Positions 1 through 7,875 of a stretch of 64,000 nt of DNA are shown here, piece by piece. The translations under genes and the position numbers were made by a program. Origin of the DNA: Phylloscopus collybita (Eukaryota; Chordata; Aves; Passeriformes; Phylloscopidae); NCBI GenBank assembly GCA_027886175.1, contig JAJNNQ010000077.1, positions 5,952,001 to 6,016,000 on the forward strand, written 5' to 3'. The number at the start of each line of letters is the position of its first letter. The stretch's first letter is position 1. The notes beneath the pieces were generated by a model. That model saw nothing but the letters and a program-made list of their open reading frames with translations, had not been told where the DNA came from and did no database searches.

Positions 1-363
1 GTAGCGGTCATAGCACATGACGGTCAGGAGATAGTACTCTGCTCCAATAAAGAACAGAAAGAAAAATACCTGTGCAGCACATCCTGTGTAGGAGATGTTC
101 CTGGTGTCCCAGAGGGAATTGTGCATGGCTTTGGGGACAGTGGTGCAGATGCAGCCCAGGTCAGTGAGGGCCAGGTTGAGCAGGAAGAAGAACATGGGGC
201 TGTGCAGGTGGTGGCCGCAGGCTACGGCGCTGATGATGAGGCCGTTGCCCAGGAGGGCAGCCAGGGAGATGCCCAGGAAGAGGCAGAAGTGCAGGAGCTG
301 CAGCTGCTGCCTGTCTGCCAATGCCAGCAGGAGGAAGTGCCTGATGGAGCTGCTGTTGGACAT
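1..363 (-). CDS. Olfactory receptor OR-A, OR14-like, N-terminal part (cut by window edge)
   Basis: This is a G-protein-coupled odorant receptor of olfactory neuron cilia. The first 121 codons are open from the ATG at 361-363 to the window edge. They show the N-terminal glycosylation sequon NSS at residue 3, the TM1 signature LLGNG, the TM2 block PMFFFLLNLALTDLG, the TM3 cysteine and the start of the TM3 motif CYDRY exactly at base 1. The reading frame has no break, unlike pseudogene OR-B. From about 100 to 290 the DNA looks identical to OR-D at 63340-63530. The family and class assignment rests on these motifs. Whether the rest of the gene is intact cannot be seen. Confidence 0.93.
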   Translation of the reverse strand, partial: MSNSSSIRHFLLLALADRQQLQLLHFCLFLGISLAALLGNGLIISAVACGHHLHSPMFFFLLNLALTDLGCICTTVPKAMHNSLWDTRNISYTGCAAQVFFFLFFIGAEYYLLTVMCYDRY

Positions 364-2608
364 TTGCTGCCTCTAGACACTGGGACCTGGTAAACGACGA
401 CACAGTGACAAGTTGGGGAGACTTTCCTGAGTGATTCCCAAGCCCTTTCTCTCAGCCCTGCCCCTGCTGCTCTGTGCCACTCAATTCTCCTTTTCTCAGA
501 GCCCTTCCTTCAGCCCCGTGCCTGGAGCTCTGCTGGGATCTGGCCCTGTTGCTGTGACCAGCAGGGGCTCTGCCCATGGACACCCAGGGGTCAGCTCTGC
601 TCTGCAGCAGTGGGGCCATGGGAACGGGGACAGGGGCCACTCCTGGGGTTGGACTTCATCAGCCCAAAGAGCTCCTGAGGCAGAGGAGCTTGGCAGCATC
701 TCCTGTGCCAGGGCTAAGGAACAGTGATGGCCAAAGGCAGTTGGAGAGGGTTTCCTGCTGTGCCCAGGGAGATCAGAGAGAAGTGTGCAAGGCAAGAGCA
801 TTGGCTGTAACTCAGTGAAGGGTGAGGGGAGCTGCTCTGTCGCTCCATCTGTCCCCAGCTGCCCTTTCTGAGATGGAGGGCAGTCACTGTGCTCCCCTGG
901 AAATCAGCCTGACACAGCTGAGAGCAGAGGGAGCCACAGCAGAGCAAAGTGGCTCAGCCTTTCTCAGAGTCTGAGCCCCAGCCCTGGCCAAGGACACTCC
1001 TGTCCCCCCAGTGTCCCCTGGAGGCAGCTGACAGCTTGGATGGCATCCCCAGGACACACCAAGGGTCCTGTCCATGGCACTGCTGGAGGAGAGTCAGCTC
1101 ATTCCCAGCCTGCCAGCCTGCCCTGCCCAGAGCTGCCCAGGCACAGGGAGCTGGGACACCCCACTGCTGTGCTCACCCTGAGCAGGACGAGCCCAAGGGC
1201 TGGGCCTGAGCCTGCAGCTGGAAGTGCCATTCCCAGAGAACCCCTCAGCAATGCCAGCAGCACCTGGGCAAGGCAAGGAGAGAGAGAGCCAGGCCCTGAG
1301 GAAAAGCCTTTCCCTGCCCAGCCCTGCCCAGCCCCTGCAGTGCAGGCAGCAGCAGTGCAGGACAGTGGCCCTCAGGCCCTGGGCAGCAGGCAATGGGCAC
1401 ATGGCAGCAGAGATGCCCTTCATCTCTGGAGCTGCTCTGCTGGCCCAGGAGGGGACTGAGGGCCCCAAGCCCCCGGGCTGAGGGCTGTGCTGGCTGCCAG
1501 GGGACACAGCAGCTGTGCTGCTCAGGCCAGTGTCTGCCCTGCAGGGCAGGGCTGGCAGCTGCCACATCTCCCCTGCAGCAGCAGCAGCAGCAGCAGGGCT
1601 GCCCTCAGCACTGCCTCCCTCCCTCCCTGCCCAGGGCTCTGCTGCTGCAGCTGTCCCAGCCCGAGCTGTTCCTGTGGGCCCGGGCTCCTTCCCTGCCACA
1701 GCTGCCAGAGCCCAGCCCAGCCCCTGGGCCAATTCTGCCCTGCAGCTGCTCCCGGCTGCAGGCATTAAAGAACAGCTCCCCCAGGCCTGGCCACCATGGA
1801 AAGCTGATGCTGCATGGATCTGGAGCCTGGGGAGCTGCAGGCACTTGCTGAGCTTCCCAGGAAAACTCAGTGGGATGGTTGAAGAGCCTCAGCCCCTGCT
1901 CTGCCCTGCACAGCTGAGTTTCCATTGCCACCAAGCTGAGCCAGGGAAAAGTGGGAGCACAGATTCAGGAAAGCAGAGACACAAGCAGGAAACTCCTGCC
2001 CTGAATGAGCTCATGACAAGTCCCCTTAGAAATGACCTGGGCATGAGCTGGAACTCTGAGCAGCCCTGGCACACACAGCACCCTCTCCACAGCAGCAGCA
2101 GCAGCAGGACCTGCCCTGGCAGGAGTCACTCCTTGCACCCACTGCTCCCCTCCAGCATCCATGGGAGCTCCCAGGCAGGCTGAGAGCTGCCCCTGGCAGG
2201 TGGCAGATGCCCTGGGCTGGCCAAGAGCCCTGAGGGCTGCAGAAGCTGCTGTGCAGGACAGCCCTGGGCAGCCCTGGCTGCAGCCCCAGCTTCAGCCCCT
2301 GCAGCCGTCCCTGGCAGCAGGAGCCGTCCTGCCCTGTCCCTCTGACGGTGCCCAGGGCAGCCCCGCTCTGGAGCACATCCTCCCCCAAAGCAGAAAGGGC
2401 AGCAGAGCCATCCTTACAGTCACCTCAGTCCTGTCCTGGGTCAGCTTTAGGAGATCCCTGCAGCCAGAGACTGACTGTGACAAAAGCTGTGAAAATTTCT
2501 CCAGGAAGAAGTTCAGAGTTTTCAAACGTTGTGAAGATTTCTCCATGAATAATCTCAGAATTGTCCTTGCAGTTTCTTTAAGCCTCTGTCTGCTTCACAG
2601 CTCTTAGG
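364..2608. other. GC-rich upstream flank of OR-A, no gene seen
   Basis: I see no supported gene here. Long open frames on both strands are low-complexity translations of Pro/Ala/Gln-rich GC-rich DNA with no recognisable domain. A short pure GCA run lies at 1575-1596 and another at about 2092-2106. Non-coding 5' exons of OR-A would be expected here but cannot be placed. The last 8 bases before the provirus read CTCTTAGG and do not match the sequence on its far side. Confidence 0.5.
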
Positions 2609-3318
2609 TGAAAGAAATTAGCCCCAGGTTATGCACTCCCGAGTTGTACTGTTACATTGTTTTGCTGTAAAATTAAAGTTGCACTGTTACTTGCTTGTTT
2701 CAAACCGTTCATGTTGAATCAGTACCCTAAATTTCTGTTCGTTATGTCCAAGTTCTGTACCCTTTCTCCCTAAATCCTGAGCTTTCCCCTCTCCCGACGA
2801 AACGGCTGCCGCCGCCGCCTTGCCGCTCCGCCCCCCCGCCGCTTCCTGCTGCTCCCTGCCGTCTGCCGTTGAGCTGTGGGCTCCGCCCAATATGGAGATG
2901 AAAGAACTCCCATGGTGCCTGGCTGCTGCCGAAGGTCCAGTTGGAGCTAGAAAAACCCCTGGGACAGCGAGCCAACACAGAAACTAGACCTAAGAAAGAC
3001 AAAACTGTGCGAGGCACATGTCTAGCTACCTGCAGGCAGCAGGCATTCTTTTGTTACTTTGTCACCATGGCCTGAAAGAAACTAGAGAAAAGTAACGCCC
3101 CTGGACCACACGAGCCAACGCGATTCTATTGGAACCCCCGTGAGGACAGAATCCCGACTCTGCAGCAGCAGCAGCAGCAGCAGATTCGACTGCACCTCCT
3201 CCTCCGTGGTGTCTTCAGGGAGCAGCGGCGGTGTGCGCGGCCCCCGGGCCCCCTACCCAGAGCTGATTTCTAATAAAGGCTTTTACAAAGGAGCTGGTCT
3301 CCTGGCCAATTTATAACA
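2609..3318 (+). repeat. 5' LTR of the provirus (710 bp)
   Basis: It begins TGAAAGAAATTAG and ends ATAACA, so it has the TG/CA termini of an LTR. A polyadenylation signal AATAAA lies at 3272-3277, and a CAG run occurs near 3161-3184. The same sequence recurs at 9406-10144. The 3-bp gap AAT separates it from the primer binding site. The preceding bases TAGG are not repeated after the 3' LTR. Confidence 0.93.
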
Positions 3319-3321
3319 AAT

Positions 3322-3339
3322 TGGGGGCTCGTCCGGGAT
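3322..3339 (+). other. tRNA-Pro type primer binding site
   Basis: The 18 bases TGGGGGCTCGTCCGGGAT match the primer site complementary to the 3' end of tRNA-Pro that is used by many gammaretroviruses. It lies 3 bases after the LTR end, at the normal place for priming minus-strand DNA synthesis. It is intact. Confidence 0.93.
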
Positions 3340-4573
3340 GTGACCACGCCTGAAGAGGACCAAGTACGGGACGGCCGACCGCCCTTTGGACCCCTAGGAC
3401 AGCTGGTCACACCGGACCAAGGAAGACAGCCTGGGATTGGACAGCACGGAGTAGCACTGGTAAAGTATAGCCGGTGGCGGGAGTGGAGACGAGCGAATGG
3501 TGTGTGAGTGAGACAAAGACCGGTAGCTCGGATCTTTGGAGCGAGTGTGGACCTCCCAGTACCGCGTTTCCAGTCTCCCGCGAGGGAACTGGCCGGGAAA
3601 GGAGGGAAGCGAAAGGAGAACGGAGTGAAAGAGGCGTCTCCAGGGGCATAGGCGCCCCCCTCCGGGCGTGCGGAGGTAATTTAGAGGGTGGGTGGCACGT
3701 CACAGGGTGTGTGATTGTAGGATAGGCCCGCCCCATTCTAGAATCTACGGAGGCAGGCTGCCCAGGCTGATCCAAGCGTGCGGAAAGCCTGGAGCTGTGT
3801 GTGTAGCACGCACCACACTGGCTGAGGTTACGGCCCGGGGTATCCACGGGTTGGGATACTGGCTGGGGTAGCTAACAGGGTGTGGGGAGTGAGAGAGGGT
3901 ACTGGCCGAGTTACGGCCCGGGGTGTCCAGCAGCAGTGGTGGTCGGACCCTGAGGGTGGGTAACTGCAACCACTACTGGCTTGGGACACCGGCTGGGGTA
4001 ACTACCGGGGTACAGGAGTGGGCGCACTGGTTAGGGGTACCTAGAAGTGAGAGGTATGCGTTCCAGGTGCGGAGAGCCTACAGGGCCGGGGGTTTTTTGA
4101 GTATACCGCCTGGGTGTAGGATGAATGAAAGTTAGGGAAGTCCCAAGGTGCGAGGGATTTAACGATAGGGAGAGTGAGTAAGTCGCACACTGTATGTCCG
4201 AGTCCTGGCTGTAGGTGGTGACTGGAACTCTGGGCCCAGGTTGACCGGCCACTTATGGAAACTCGATAGATATACAGGAGAGGAAGAGGGGTGCTGGCTG
4301 GGATAGTGACTGAATCTCTAAGGGCGAGATATCAGACTACCGACAGGGCACTCTGAGCACTGGCAGGAGTGGCCAGACCCTAAGGGCGGGTAACTGGGGC
4401 AACTAACGGGTGTTCGTGGAATGAGTGAGAAAGGGGTGCTGGCTGGGGTAGTGGCTGAATCTCTAAGGGCGAGATATCAGGCTACCGACAGAGCACTCTG
4501 AGCACTGGCAGGAGTGGTGCCACTGGGACCACTGACGAGTGTTCGTAGAGTGAGTGAAGATTACCTAGTGAGA
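3340..4573 (+). other. Retroviral leader with internal tandem repeat
   Basis: This is about 1.2 kb of untranslated leader between the primer site and gag. It probably holds the splice donor and packaging signal, neither of which I can place. It contains reiterated short phrases such as GGCTGGGGTA and TACGGCCCGGGG. A clear tandem repeat has a period of 145 bp: copy 1 at 4291-4435, copy 2 from 4436 to about 4560 with a small deletion. Open frames here show no retroviral domain, so no glyco-gag is claimed. Confidence 0.65.
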
Positions 4574-5869
4574 ATGGGAGGATATATAAATAAGCAAAAA
4601 CCACCTGAGGAGGAAAAGGGGAAGATAAAGAACATTCCCCCAGATAGTCCATTAGGACAAATGTTGGAACTATGGGATACTGAAGAGGCCACTAAAAATT
4701 TGAGCAAGGTTAAAATGATCCATTATTGTATTGAGGTTTGGCCCACTTTGAATTTGCCTGGAGGATGGCCGTGGTGTGGAACTAAGGACCCCTGGATGTG
4801 CTCGCAATTAAACCAGTATCTGAAATCCCGAGGGGACTCAGATACTGAGCAGATCCTTTATGCTGCCTGCTGGCAGAGACACAGAACTGAAAGTGAAACA
4901 GCTAAGATTTGTAAGCTACAAGAGGGAAAGAGGAAAAATGAAAAAGAGAAAAAGGAGGAAAGCAGTCACCATTGGGACCCTCTTGATTATTTGCCTCCTC
5001 CTGTTTACCCTGGGATACCCCAAACTGTCCCTGCTAACCCTCCAGCTTTACCTGTGAACCCCTCCCCATCTCTCCAAACCATGATCCCTATTCCTTCTTC
5101 AGCTTGCTCCCCAACAGGATTACCCCCTACAGCTCCACCCTCTCTACCACCTCAGTCTAACCCGACTGTCTCGAGTACTAACCCCTTCTATTCTTCAACT
5201 CTATCCTCGACCTCTCCTAGCACTGGCCGAGGCCACTCCCCCTCACCAACTACTGTTCCTGCACTCCCACACAACTGGGAGCTGGACTTGCCAGCCAATA
5301 ATATAGAAACCCCAAAAGGACCCTACTGTGGCACCAGGTCAAGAACAAAGCTCTTCCCCCTAAGGAAAGTCCCGATAAGTGGGGCAGCTGGGGATGCACC
5401 TCTGACAGCTTCAGAAGTTGGGGGCTTTAAGAAAGAGCTGGGAGGCCTGGTTGGGGACCTGGTGGGGGTGGCTGGCTGGGTGGATTGGTTCCTGAACCCT
5501 AATGTTTGCACCTGGAGTGAGATGAACTCTATTTTGGGTGCCTTGTTCAGCCCCAAGGAGATGGCCATGGTCCATGTCGCGGGGATGCGAGTCTGGGAAC
5601 AGGGGAGCAGGTTTGGGCCCCGGGCAGGGGACGGGCTCCCGCGGGCGGATCCAGGGTGGGACCCAGGTGGAAAAGGGGAAGGGCAGAATGTGGGAGACTG
5701 TGGAACCCTGGTGGTGAGGGGCATTGGAGGGTCTGTTCCCCGGGGTGGCAGCACCAGGCTGGCCTTTGATAAGACCCAGGGGGAATGGGACCCCAGCCAC
5801 CTAGTTAAGCAGGGGAGGAGATTTTTGGTTACGTGGATCCCGACAGTCCTGAGGGCCAAGTGCTGTTAG
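4574..5869 (+). CDS. gag: gag polyprotein: matrix, proline-rich p12-like, partial capsid; frameshifted
   Basis: I start at 4574 because this ATG gives MGG, placing a myristoylation glycine at position 2 as in matrix proteins; an in-frame ATG at 4514 would bury it. Residues 1-100 form a gammaretroviral matrix-like domain with several Trp and Cys. Residues 101-132 are very charged. A PPxY late-budding motif (PPVY) lies at 142-145, followed by a Pro/Ser-rich stretch to about 240. The capsid N-terminal half follows, up to the stop at 5869. That capsid segment is much richer in G+C than the matrix. The frame is lost at a T run (5822-5826); after it, capsid sequence such as SWPDIRKKL continues in another frame to about 5919. 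Nucleocapsid is missing. It is a defective copy. Confidence 0.82.
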   Translation: MGGYINKQKPPEEEKGKIKNIPPDSPLGQMLELWDTEEATKNLSKVKMIHYCIEVWPTLNLPGGWPWCGTKDPWMCSQLNQYLKSRGDSDTEQILYAACWQRHRTESETAKICKLQEGKRKNEKEKKEESSHHWDPLDYLPPPVYPGIPQTVPANPPALPVNPSPSLQTMIPIPSSACSPTGLPPTAPPSLPPQSNPTVSSTNPFYSSTLSSTSPSTGRGHSPSPTTVPALPHNWELDLPANNIETPKGPYCGTRSRTKLFPLRKVPISGAAGDAPLTASEVGGFKKELGGLVGDLVGVAGWVDWFLNPNVCTWSEMNSILGALFSPKEMAMVHVAGMRVWEQGSRFGPRAGDGLPRADPGWDPGGKGEGQNVGDCGTLVVRGIGGSVPRGGSTRLAFDKTQGEWDPSHLVKQGRRFLVTWIPTVLRAKCC

Positions 5870-5926
5870 AGGTGCAGTTCCTTGCTGGATCCTGGCCTGA
5901 TATCAGGAAAAAGCTAGAAATTAGTA
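5827..5926 (+). pseudogene. gag capsid continuation out of frame
   Basis: Downstream of the T run at 5822-5826 the capsid major-homology-like sequence continues in a frame different from the upstream gag. It includes the motifs DPDSPEGQ and SWPDIRKKL, and homology stops near 5919-5926. The upstream frame meanwhile reads 15 unrelated codons to a TAG. I infer a single-base frameshift in the T run, followed by the deletion junction that removed the end of gag and most of pol. Confidence 0.75.
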
Positions 5927-6079
5927 ACCCATGCTGCTGTTTGGACCCAAGAAAAAGAGTGGACTGACGTTTCCCGTGTAAAAGGACCAGTATCACCTCC
6001 TCCTAACTATGGACAAACCCCAGAAAAATCCCCCACGAGTCTCCCCAAGTGGACTGCCATCCAACATCCTGCCAGCTGA
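5927..6079 (+). pseudogene. Relic of an integrase C-terminus (first, truncated pol copy)
   Basis: About 50 codons contain THAAVWTQEKEW and VKGPVSPP, ending in TGA near 6077-6079. They closely resemble the C-terminal part of the complete integrase downstream, which contains THTAVQTQEKGW and VKGPLLPP near 7108-7180. It is therefore the tail of a second, related pol gene fused directly to the broken capsid. It shows that the internal region comes from recombination, not from one simple deletion. Confidence 0.75.
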
Positions 6080-7319
6080 CAAAAGAAGAGAACCAATGTA
6101 TGATGAACATGAGTTGAGAGAAATAAAGAGGTTAGGGCTGCACCAAGGGAAGCAAGGGGAATGGTTAACCCCAGATAAACGAAAGTTTTTAAATAAAGCC
6201 CTAGCTCGAAAAATGCTAACAGAAATACACAGTCTGACCCACTGGGGCACCCAAGGGTTATGTGATCATTTCTTAAGGGAATATTTATGTATTGGAGTAT
6301 ATAATCTGGCCAAAGCAGTTACTGAAGGGTGCCTTATATGCCAAAAGGTGAATCAGAAAGCAATGAGGAAGAATACCTCAGGAGGAAGGCAAATAGCATT
6401 AAGACCCTTTCAAAATATACAAATAGATTTTACTGAAATGCCTTCAGTACAAGGTTACAAATATCTACTTGTTATAGTTGATCATTTAACCCATTGGGTG
6501 GAAGCTTTTCCTACAAAAAGGGAAACGGCACAAGTGGTAATAAAAATATTATTGGAACACATCATCCCCCGGTATGGGCTAGTGAATAATATTGATTCAG
6601 ACCGAGGCCCTCATTTTGTAGCCAAAATTCTACATGATGTCATTAAAGCCTTAGGAATCAGGTGGCAGTTGCATACACCCTGGCATCCCCAAAGTTCAGG
6701 GAGAGTTGAGAGGATGAATAAAACCCTCAAAAACGTATTAACTAAATTGATAACCGAAACAGGAATGAATTGGCTCAAGTGTCTGCCCCTGGCCCTTCTG
6801 CGAATCCGGGTCCGACCAAGATCTGACATAGGGGCTTCACCATATGAGATGATGTTTGGACTCCCCTTCTTACTGACCCCCTATAGCACTGGGGATTATT
6901 TAGAAGGAGAGGCCGCTACCCAAGAATATGTAAAAACAATTGGAAAGACATTGGCAGATCTTAAAAGAAGAGGGTATCTTCCTCAAACCTCTCCCTTGGA
7001 CACTGACATGCACCAAATAAAACCAGGAGACTGGGTTTTAATTAAGTCCTGGAATACCACCCCACTAACCCCTAAATTCGAAGGCCCGTTCCAAGTTCTG
7101 CTCACTACTCATACTGCAGTGCAAACCCAGGAAAAGGGCTGGACCCACATCACTAGAGTGAAAGGACCATTACTACCCCCGAGTGATCCCTCTGACCGCA
7201 ACAAGGGGTCAGATCCCTCTGACCCTGCAACCCCAACAAGGGTTCCCTCTGAGTGGACTGCCACTCGAGATCCAGACACCCTCAAAGTAACTCTCAGGAA
7301 ACAAGCAAAAACCAGTTAA
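6009..7319 (+). CDS. pol: Retroviral integrase (isolated C-terminal pol fragment), open frame
   Basis: The enzyme of this family inserts viral DNA into host chromosomes. With residue 1 at the ATG at 6009, the zinc-binding HHCC domain is H74, H78, C108, C111. The catalytic DD35E triad is D140, D198 and E234, with exactly 35 residues between the last two. The C-terminal DNA-binding region carries the motif GDWVLIKSW. The frame is open for 436 codons. Residues 1 to about 20 are probably junction sequence and the ATG is not a natural start, since integrase is normally cleaved from Gag-Pol. No protease, reverse transcriptase or RNase H precedes it. The last 35 or so codons hold a small SDPSD repeat. 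Confidence 0.88.
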   Translation: MDKPQKNPPRVSPSGLPSNILPADKRREPMYDEHELREIKRLGLHQGKQGEWLTPDKRKFLNKALARKMLTEIHSLTHWGTQGLCDHFLREYLCIGVYNLAKAVTEGCLICQKVNQKAMRKNTSGGRQIALRPFQNIQIDFTEMPSVQGYKYLLVIVDHLTHWVEAFPTKRETAQVVIKILLEHIIPRYGLVNNIDSDRGPHFVAKILHDVIKALGIRWQLHTPWHPQSSGRVERMNKTLKNVLTKLITETGMNWLKCLPLALLRIRVRPRSDIGASPYEMMFGLPFLLTPYSTGDYLEGEAATQEYVKTIGKTLADLKRRGYLPQTSPLDTDMHQIKPGDWVLIKSWNTTPLTPKFEGPFQVLLTTHTAVQTQEKGWTHITRVKGPLLPPSDPSDRNKGSDPSDPATPTRVPSEWTATRDPDTLKVTLRKQAKTS

Positions 7320-7567
7320 AGCCAATAAGGGACAATAACAGTTATTACAAGCTGTCCGTTACCATTGTTAAAAATCCACATTGTTATAAGAGGTTAAAAA
7401 GGTGTTAATATAAAAGTGTAAAATAATGGTTAAATCCGATGTTATAACTTGTTATAATGAGTCACAATGTGTTAATGTAAAAGTAATAAGTAACAGTAAT
7501 TCTTAATTTAAAAATTAAATCTCTCATAGGGCACACCCAAAGGGAGCTAACTAAAACTAAGAAAAAG
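7320..7567 (+). other. AT-rich pol-env spacer
   Basis: About 250 bases of AT-rich DNA separate integrase from env, with repeated words such as GTTATAA and GTTAATATAAAAGT. In most gammaretroviruses env overlaps the end of pol, so this spacer is unusual. The env splice acceptor is probably near its end but I cannot place it. Confidence 0.45.
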
Positions 7568-7623
7568 GTGGAAGGTGGGAATAAACAAGGGAGAACTCCA
7601 CAAATCCAGCCTAAGAACTCCCC

Positions 7624-7875
7624 GACCCAAGAGGCAAGACCAGGTGAGACCAAAGAGAACCCTCAGAGCGAGATGGGGGCAGGTTCATACTGGACTCTTG
7701 GAGGGACTAATAGTAGTCCTACTGATATGATGAGGAGAAAGAACCCCCTGACCCAAGAGGCAAGGCCAGGTGAGACCAAAGGATCCACAAATAGAATGGT
7801 TCATACTGGACTATTGGAGGGACTGATAGTAGTCCTATTGATAAGCAAGTTTACAGATGGGGCTTACTCCAAATG
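7624..7875 (+). repeat. 126-bp tandem duplication at the 5' end of env
   Basis: The stretch beginning GACCCAAGAGGCAAG at 7624 is repeated from 7750, an offset of exactly 126 bases (42 codons). The first copy preserves the same reading frame into the second, but its signal-peptide-like part is read in another frame. Only the second copy encodes a hydrophobic leader in the env frame. Confidence 0.8.

Noticed and set aside
1094..1765. 223-codon Ala/Gly/Pro-rich reverse-strand frame
   Set aside because: No domain; overlapping frames of similar length exist on the other strand, as expected in GC-rich DNA.
3322..3339. A tRNA gene fragment
   Set aside because: Its position 3 bases after an LTR and its length of 18 bases identify it as a primer binding site.
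4514..4573. A gag start at 4514
   Set aside because: It lies in the leader repeat and would bury the MGG myristoylation site.
7568..7795. An env start at 7568
   Set aside because: These codons are polar and come from the 126-bp duplication; a hydrophobic signal sequence begins only after the ATG at 7796.
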